DNA of 64,000 nucleotides. It comes from Actinomycetota bacterium (GTDB taxonomy: Bacteria; Actinomycetota; Acidimicrobiia; Acidimicrobiales; JAMCPD01). The DNA is taken from contig JAMCPD010000019.1 of assembly GCA_023379935.1 (NCBI GenBank), positions 18,537-82,536 on the forward strand, given 5' to 3'. This document shows, one piece after another, positions 58,886-64,000 of this stretch. A program made the translations under genes and the position numbers. How positions within the stretch are numbered: position 1 is the stretch's first letter; each line of letters opens with the position of its first letter. Under the pieces are notes generated by a model. The model ran no database searches. It worked only from the letters and a program-made list of their open reading frames with translations, and was not told where the DNA came from.

Positions 58886-58914
58886 TTTAAAATGTTTTGA
58901 TTATGTGAGATAAT
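58886..58914 (+). promoter_or_regulatory. Candidate purF promoter, probably leaderless
   Basis: TTTAAA (58886-58891) and GATAAT (58909-58914) are 17 bases apart. The predicted start (about 58921) lies 2 bases before the purF GTG at 58923, and no Shine-Dalgarno is present. Confidence 0.4.
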
Positions 58915-58922
58915 ATAAGTTA

Positions 58923-60413
58923 GTGAAAGAAGCCTGTGGTGTATTTGGTATCTATCTGCCTCAAACAAGCAATGTCCCTGAGACGACAGTGGCACAGCTT
59001 GTTTTTGATGGGCTTTATGCCCTTCAACATAGAGGTCAAGAAGCGGCAGGTATGGCTGTTAGCGATGGTGACATAATAACGGTTGTCAAAGACTTGGGAC
59101 TGGTCTCCAAAGTTTTTGACGAAAAAGTACTCTCCGGCCTTGTAGGTAGTTTGGCTATTGGTCATGTCAGATATTCAACCAGCGGGTTGCATGATTGGTA
59201 TAGCGCGCAACCTACTTACCGCTCTACCGGAGTCGCAGGTTTTGCCATGGGTCATAATGGTAATCTTACCAATACCGATGAACTGGCTGCCCGGGCGGGT
59301 ATGCTTCCCGGTATGGTTGTAAGTGATAGCGATGTATTGGCAGAACTGATATCACAGGCCCTTTCTGCCGAGCTTATTTCTGATGGATATGCCGATTCAA
59401 TGTATTCCGACTTTCAACCTTTTCAAACGGCTTGTTTGAAAGTAATGCCCTTGCTTCAAGGTGCATTTTCATTATTGTTGATGGATGTAAACCATCTTAT
59501 AGGTATACGCGATCCCAATGGCTTTAGACCATTGTGTTTGGGGAGTTTCCCCAAAGGGCATTTTTGTGAAGGTGGGTGGGTAATGGCTTCTGAGACGCCG
59601 GCACTAGATGTAGTCGGTGCTGAGTTTGTGAGGGAGATAGAGCCGGGTGAGATGGTTATAATAAGCGAAGACGGAGTTCAGTCTCTTGCTGCTTTCGAGG
59701 CTAAACGGTTAGACCCGCGTTTGTGTGTATTTGAGTTTATCTACTTTGCCAGACCGGACAGTATTCTGTACGGTAAAGAAGTGCACGGAACCAGGAGACG
59801 TATGGGTGAGTTGTTGGCAGAGGAAGCCTTTGTAGATGCCGATCTGGTTATGGGTGTTCCTGATTCGGGAATCCCCGCTGCTGAAGGATATTCACGAAGA
59901 AGTGGAATACCCTATGGGCAGGGTTTAGTAAAAAACCGTTATATTGGACGTACGTTCATAGCACCTACCCAGACTGCCAGGGGTATGGGGGTTAGACGTA
60001 AGTTCAATCCGTTGAAAGAAAATATTATGTCAAAACGACTGGTGGTAGTGGATGATTCGATTGTAAGGGGTACGACTTCCCGTGCTTTGGTTGGAATGCT
60101 GAAAGAAGCAGGTGCCAAGGAGGTTCATTTGCGAATATCTTCTCCTCCACTTCGCTGGCCTTGTTTTTATGGGATAGATCTCCCCACCAGAGAAGAGTTG
60201 CTTGCCGCTCCACAGAGTATTGACGAAATATGCAGGTATCTGGGAGCGGATTCTGTGGCGTATTTAAGTTGGGAAAAACTGCTTGAGGCTGTTGGAATTG
60301 ACGGAGCCGGATTTTGCAATGCTTGTCTCAGTGGTGTGTATCCAACCGATATACTTGAGGTGCCATCTGATGTGCAAGTCTCAGTTATGGTCCCAAGTGA
60401 CGGCTATGTCTGA
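58923..60413 (+). CDS. purF: Amidophosphoribosyltransferase
   Basis: A 496-residue enzyme for the first committed purine step. After a short propeptide MKEA the catalytic Cys5 begins CGVFGIYLPQ. LQHRGQEAAGMAVSD and GHVRYSTSG belong to the glutaminase domain; the PRPP loop VVVDDSIVRGTTSRALV is near 370. RWPCFYGID and GFCNACLSG supply cysteines expected for the 4Fe-4S form (Bacillus type). GTG start. The stop overlaps the purM start. Confidence 0.96.
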   Translation: MKEACGVFGIYLPQTSNVPETTVAQLVFDGLYALQHRGQEAAGMAVSDGDIITVVKDLGLVSKVFDEKVLSGLVGSLAIGHVRYSTSGLHDWYSAQPTYRSTGVAGFAMGHNGNLTNTDELAARAGMLPGMVVSDSDVLAELISQALSAELISDGYADSMYSDFQPFQTACLKVMPLLQGAFSLLLMDVNHLIGIRDPNGFRPLCLGSFPKGHFCEGGWVMASETPALDVVGAEFVREIEPGEMVIISEDGVQSLAAFEAKRLDPRLCVFEFIYFARPDSILYGKEVHGTRRRMGELLAEEAFVDADLVMGVPDSGIPAAEGYSRRSGIPYGQGLVKNRYIGRTFIAPTQTARGMGVRRKFNPLKENIMSKRLVVVDDSIVRGTTSRALVGMLKEAGAKEVHLRISSPPLRWPCFYGIDLPTREELLAAPQSIDEICRYLGADSVAYLSWEKLLEAVGIDGAGFCNACLSGVYPTDILEVPSDVQVSVMVPSDGYV

Positions 60414-61536
60414 TAAAGGAATGGCGCGAAAACCCCTTACGTATTCTTCTGCCGGAGTTGATATTGATTTAGCCAACCAAGCATTAAAGCGGATAAAACC
60501 CATAATAAAAACAACTTATCGTTCAGAGGTTTTGAAAGACATAGGTGGTTTTGGCGGCTTATTCTCCTTTCCATCCGATAAATTTTCCGATCCCGTATTG
60601 GTGGCTTCCACCGATGGGGTAGGTACGAAAGCGCAAATAGCGCGTCAAGTGGGGCGCTTGGATACTATAGGTATAGATCTGGTGGCAATGTGTTTAGACG
60701 ACCTGGTATGTGAAGGTGCTGAGCCGCTGTTCATGTTGGACTATATAGCTGCCGGTTATATGCAACCTGATCATATTGAACAGTTGGTCTCCGGTATTGT
60801 CAAAGGCTGCCTGCAAGCCGGGTGTGCTTTAATCGGGGGAGAACTGGCTGAGCATCGAGATGTGATGGGGATGGATGAGTTTGACTTGGCGGGATTTGCA
60901 GTTGGAGTTGTGGAGCGTAACGACATCTTAGGTTCTGAGCTTGTCTCAGTGGGTGACAAAGTCATTGGTATTTTTTCAGACGGCCTTCGTTGCAATGGCT
61001 ACTCTTTGGCCAGAAAGGTGTTACTCTCAGATTCCAATCTTCAAACTCCCTCAGAAACTCTGAAGCGACCTGCTTGGAAAGGCGCTACTCATTGTTTGGC
61101 GGACGAACTCTTGAAACCCTCCCTGATTTATTCTCCCGGAATTGTTAAAGTGAAAAAAGCCCTTAATCATGATGAGGGGAGCTTGGCTGCTTCGTCTGCT
61201 ACTCCAGTTTCTGAAAAAAGTTTACATGCGGTTGCCCATATTACAGGCGGCGGTATTGAGGGTAACTTATCGAGAGTACTGCCTAATGGGCTGGATGCCG
61301 TCTTGCGACGTTCCAAATGGCCAGTGCCGCTTATTTTTGGCGAAATTCAAAGACTCGGTTCCGTCTCGGATGATGAGATGGAAAAGATCTTCAACCTTGG
61401 ACTTGGTATGATCATGATTGTTGACCCCAAAAGTACCGATTTTGCTCTGAAGACTATCAATGACTGCGGTTTTGAGGCCTCCTTAGTGGGTGAGATAACC
61501 GCCGGTGACGGGAAAGTCACAGTTTTGGACGAGTGA
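60406..61536 (+). CDS. purM: Phosphoribosylformylglycinamidine cyclo-ligase
   Basis: A 376-residue AIR synthase: YSSAGVDIDLANQALKRIKP, GGFGGLFSFPSD, VLVASTDGVGTKAQIA, CLDDLVCEGAEPLFMLDYIA, and AHITGGGIEGNLSRVLP. ATG 60406 (overlapping purF by 8 bases) is preferred; ATG 60421 is the alternative, and the upstream open frame to 60283 lies inside purF. The stop overlaps pyrE. Confidence 0.95.
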   Translation: MSDKGMARKPLTYSSAGVDIDLANQALKRIKPIIKTTYRSEVLKDIGGFGGLFSFPSDKFSDPVLVASTDGVGTKAQIARQVGRLDTIGIDLVAMCLDDLVCEGAEPLFMLDYIAAGYMQPDHIEQLVSGIVKGCLQAGCALIGGELAEHRDVMGMDEFDLAGFAVGVVERNDILGSELVSVGDKVIGIFSDGLRCNGYSLARKVLLSDSNLQTPSETLKRPAWKGATHCLADELLKPSLIYSPGIVKVKKALNHDEGSLAASSATPVSEKSLHAVAHITGGGIEGNLSRVLPNGLDAVLRRSKWPVPLIFGEIQRLGSVSDDEMEKIFNLGLGMIMIVDPKSTDFALKTINDCGFEASLVGEITAGDGKVTVLDE

Positions 61537-62120
61537 TCAGGATAATAACCCAAGTGATAGAAACCTTACCGCCAGCAAAGTTTTCCGCCTTGAGAGATCA
61601 TATTTTTCTTCACTCCCTTCGAAGCGGTGAATTTGTTTTGAAATCGGGGAGAAAAAGCCGATGGTTCATTGATGCGAAACAAACAGTGTGTTCTCCAGAG
61701 GGAATGTTGCTTGTGGCACAGGCTGTTACATCTGTCATGCCCGAGGAGACTACGGCTATTGGAGGACTTACGATGGGAGCTGATCCCGTGACGTTTGCCA
61801 CAGCTATGTTTTGCAATCTAAGCGGACGTTCAATTAAAGCCTTCAGTGTTCGCAAGGAGGCCAAACAACACGGTATTGTAGGTCAAATAGCCGGTATTTT
61901 AGATGCCGGAGATCAAGTTGTTGTGGTGGAAGACACTGTTACCCGGGGCACTTCCATCATGCAAGCCGTCCACGCGGTTCGTGAACTTGGCGGACAAGTT
62001 GTTTACATAGTAGCGGTCGTTGACAGGGGTGGAAGTTGTGCTGAGATGGCAAAAAAAGCCGGCGTAGAGTTTTGCGCCTTGGTTACCGCACCCGAACTTG
62101 GCTTTGAATATGGTGAGTGA
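61533..62120 (+). CDS. pyrE: Orotate phosphoribosyltransferase
   Basis: A 195-residue OPRTase: FVLKSGRKSRWFIDAKQTVC, the hinge IGGLTMGADPV, FSVRKEAKQHG, and the PRPP loop VVVVEDTVTRGTSIMQAV. It makes OMP for pyrimidines. The GTG start overlaps the purM stop (GTGA), coupling a pyrimidine gene to the purine run; no other pyr gene is present. Confidence 0.95.
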   Translation: MIRIITQVIETLPPAKFSALRDHIFLHSLRSGEFVLKSGRKSRWFIDAKQTVCSPEGMLLVAQAVTSVMPEETTAIGGLTMGADPVTFATAMFCNLSGRSIKAFSVRKEAKQHGIVGQIAGILDAGDQVVVVEDTVTRGTSIMQAVHAVRELGGQVVYIVAVVDRGGSCAEMAKKAGVEFCALVTAPELGFEYGE

Positions 62121-62136
62121 GTTTCAAAGTCCTATC

Positions 62137-62164
62137 TTGACAATGTTTCTTTGTGTGTTAGAGT
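62137..62164 (+). promoter_or_regulatory. Promoter of the secreted protease gene
   Basis: TTGACA (62137-62142), 16-base spacer, then TAGAGT (62159-62164) with an upstream TG (extended -10). Expected start near 62171; the ATG at 62191 has GAAAGG about 8 bases upstream. Confidence 0.6.
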
Positions 62165-62190
62165 AACTACTTGTAGTGAAAGGTTCAGTA

Positions 62191-64000
62191 ATGAAAGGAC
62201 TAATGATGAGAAGACTAATGATGAGAAGACCATCTGTATTTATAGCTGCGGTTACGATATTTGTTGCCTCTTTTTCACTAACGATTTTCAATACCCGAGC
62301 AGCTTATGCCGATACGCTGATCCCCGCCAACGGGTCAACCTTGAGCGGTTATGCAACTCTAAGCGTTACCCCGGGTGGAAGTAACGCTTCTTCATGCAGC
62401 GGAGCTTCAACTGAGATTGATGTCTATAACTCTTCAAATACCCAAGTCGGTTACTGGACCAACTCTGGCGGCCCACTGTCTATACAGTGGCTAACCGATA
62501 CCGTTCCAAACGGTTCTTATACGGTAACCGCCAAATGGACAGATACCGTTTCTTCGACTTGTCAAACCCTTGTCCAGCAAACCTCTTCCGTCGTTAGCGT
62601 AGACAACGGTCCCAAACCTTACGTCGGTGCTCCTGGCGCCACACCGTCTAGACCTGTTACCTGCCCTCCCGTGCCGGCCAATCAAGGCGGAGCGAGTAAT
62701 CAAACTGAAACTTTAACCGGTACATTTCCATGGCCACCGCCTCCGGCTGGAACAAATCCGACAGATTATGCCTCTTATGCCAATACTCCAAACGTCACTC
62801 CGCCGATCCGCCCCGCAAACTGGAATACCTCAGGTTATGATTGGATGCTTACCAGTGCCAGATACGTCTCTCCTGACCCTTCCTTTACACAGGTTACGCA
62901 AAATCCCCAAGAACTTTGTGGAGTTGGCGGCAATTCAGTTGATACCGCCTGGCAAACTACTACCGGTTGGCCGACAACGGTAATTGCCTCCATAGATTCG
63001 GGAATTGAGTGGTGTAATACGGCAATAGTCAACAAGCTCTATATCAATACGGCAGCTTTGCCATTACCGGAAAATGCGGGGGGGCTCACAAAGCCCCAAC
63101 TTGAAGCTCAAGGTGTAAAATTTTTAGACTCTAATCCTTATGATCTGAACAACTCTGGCGTTATCAACGCTTTACAGTATGCAAACGACCCGCGTATACA
63201 AAAGCCTTATTTTTGTGAACAGACCGCCGGAGAGAATATCATATCCCCCGCAGACCTGATAAACACGTTTGGCACCCCCAGTTCTCCTTATTACTATAAC
63301 CAACAGGGGCCTCAAGGTTTCACTGAAGCCATATCAGGATGGAACTTTGTGAACAACAACAACAATCCATATGACGTGGTTCAATATGGACACGGTACAG
63401 GTGAATCTGTAGACATGGGTGGAGCTGCCGATACTACGGGTGCAGGCCCGGGTACTTGCCCCAACTGTATGATCATGCCGATTAGGGCAGGCGACTCTTT
63501 CATGACAGACGGCAATGCTTTTGGTGAAGGCGTGTTGTTTGCCGTTGATTCAGGTGCCGCCGTTATCTCTTCCGCACAAGGCTCATACAATATAACCCCT
63601 ATTGATCGCCAAGCTATCGCCTATGCAGATGCTCACGGTGTTCCGATAATCTCTTCTGCCGCAGATGAACATTCACTGCATCATAACCTACCGGCTGTTC
63701 TTGAACATTTGATAGTTGCAAACAGTGTTATCAATGTGAACCAAGATATAAATATGAACCTTTACAATCCCCCAAGTTCTCTATATTTGAATGGTTGCAC
63801 CAACTATGGCCCGAATATAGCCGTGTCGGTTGAAAGCGGCGCTTGTTCTTCACAAGCAATAGGTAAATTGGCGGGTATTCTTGGTCTGGCCGAGTCTGCC
63901 GGCAAGGAAGCGGTGGCGAAAGGCACGATAACACCTTATCCAGGTTTGACGACTGTTCAGGGAGCACCGGTTGCGCTGTCTGCAAATGAGATAAAGCAGC
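62191..64000 (+). CDS. Secreted subtilisin-like (S8) protease, 3' end beyond window
   Basis: At least 603 residues, open to the window edge. Signal peptide: a basic start MKGLMMRRLMMRRP, a hydrophobic core, and likely cleavage after TRAAYA near residue 45. A 200-residue N-terminal region (Ser/Thr/Pro/Gly-rich) precedes the S8 fold with Asp269 (VIASIDSGIEW), His401 (YGHGTGESV) and Ser554 (ACSSQAIGKLAG), matching the Asp-His-Ser order. The oxyanion Asn position reads SSAADEH, Asp instead of Asn. The Ser motif lacks the usual GTS. The signal peptide carries a 15-bp duplication. Probably extracellular; activity is uncertain. Confidence 0.85.
   Translation, partial: MKGLMMRRLMMRRPSVFIAAVTIFVASFSLTIFNTRAAYADTLIPANGSTLSGYATLSVTPGGSNASSCSGASTEIDVYNSSNTQVGYWTNSGGPLSIQWLTDTVPNGSYTVTAKWTDTVSSTCQTLVQQTSSVVSVDNGPKPYVGAPGATPSRPVTCPPVPANQGGASNQTETLTGTFPWPPPPAGTNPTDYASYANTPNVTPPIRPANWNTSGYDWMLTSARYVSPDPSFTQVTQNPQELCGVGGNSVDTAWQTTTGWPTTVIASIDSGIEWCNTAIVNKLYINTAALPLPENAGGLTKPQLEAQGVKFLDSNPYDLNNSGVINALQYANDPRIQKPYFCEQTAGENIISPADLINTFGTPSSPYYYNQQGPQGFTEAISGWNFVNNNNNPYDVVQYGHGTGESVDMGGAADTTGAGPGTCPNCMIMPIRAGDSFMTDGNAFGEGVLFAVDSGAAVISSAQGSYNITPIDRQAIAYADAHGVPIISSAADEHSLHHNLPAVLEHLIVANSVINVNQDINMNLYNPPSSLYLNGCTNYGPNIAVSVESGACSSQAIGKLAGILGLAESAGKEAVAKGTITPYPGLTTVQGAPVALSANEIKQ
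62198..62227 (+). repeat. 15-bp perfect tandem duplication in the protease signal peptide
   Basis: GACTAATGATGAGAA is repeated twice in succession, encoding the doubled LMMRR in the basic n-region of the signal peptide. Confidence 0.9.

Noticed and set aside
60283..60405. N-terminal extension of purM
   Set aside because: The extra 41 codons lie inside purF and do not match AIR synthetase; the family start is at 60406 or 60421.

Overview
The window reads as chromosomal core DNA of an actinobacterium (Actinomycetota) with unusually low GC for that phylum, roughly 40-45 % by eye. The evidence is gene content and order: fhaA-fhaB-pstP-pbpA-pknB next to pabA and crgA; a DUF6049-murJ-trxB-trxA-cwlM string; an ino1-padR-DUF5318 string; dnaK-grpE-dnaJ-hspR; and an EtfD-like iron-sulfur protein. 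A poly-threonine tail on PknB and the general gene set would fit an Acidimicrobiia-like lineage, but that placement is inference. Starts are often GTG or TTG, many genes overlap by 4-14 bases, and several promoters sit so close to the start codon that leaderless mRNAs are likely.

Layout. 1-7.4 kb: edge of a short-chain dehydrogenase, tRNA-Leu, then the Ser/Thr kinase/phosphatase and cell-wall operon, pabA and crgA. 7.4-10.7 kb: a thiolase, then a visibly GC-richer accessory patch holding a PIN-domain protein and an unrecognised 261-residue partner. A 183-bp element with 25-bp terminal inverted repeats borders the patch and truncates a small membrane-protein gene. 10.65-24 kb: tRNA-Ile and the replication-origin region, all genes on the minus strand (gyrA, gyrB, dnaN, dnaA, oriC candidate, parB, parA, two parS sites in a 67-bp direct repeat, rsmG, jag, yidC, yidD, rnpA, rpmH). 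recF is missing and the rpmH-to-parB block is inverted relative to the mycobacterial arrangement. 24-31.5 kb: cwlM, trxA, trxB, a small membrane protein, degV, murJ, DUF6049. 31.5-38.7 kb: cca, a decayed secreted-protein gene, ino1 with its PadR regulator, DUF5318, panB, rpsF-ssb-rpsR-rplI. 38.9-46.7 kb: dnaB, an orphan DNA methyltransferase, a small-molecule methyltransferase, tRNA-Gly, dcd, an EtfD-like oxidoreductase, glnB, a lone cyclic-nucleotide-binding protein, gpmA and a probable restriction-enzyme remnant. 46.8-51.2 kb: the HspR-controlled chaperone operon. 51.2-62.1 kb: a nearly complete purine run (purA, B, C, S, Q, L, F, M) plus a PHP phosphoesterase and pyrE. 62.2 kb to the edge: a secreted subtilisin-like protease, cut by the window end.

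How it fits together. PknB, PstP, FhaA, CwlM, MurJ, CrgA and PbpA form the phospho-regulated envelope-growth network known from mycobacteria. Most of it lies in this one window, but rodA and pknA are absent from the operon. The origin region couples initiation (DnaA boxes), sliding clamp, gyrase and segregation (ParAB-parS). The most interesting material is the PIN module with its inverted-repeat element, the parS-bearing duplication, a multiply broken gene after ino1, an S18 protein with a long repeat-bearing tail, and recurring in-frame 15-bp tandem duplications.
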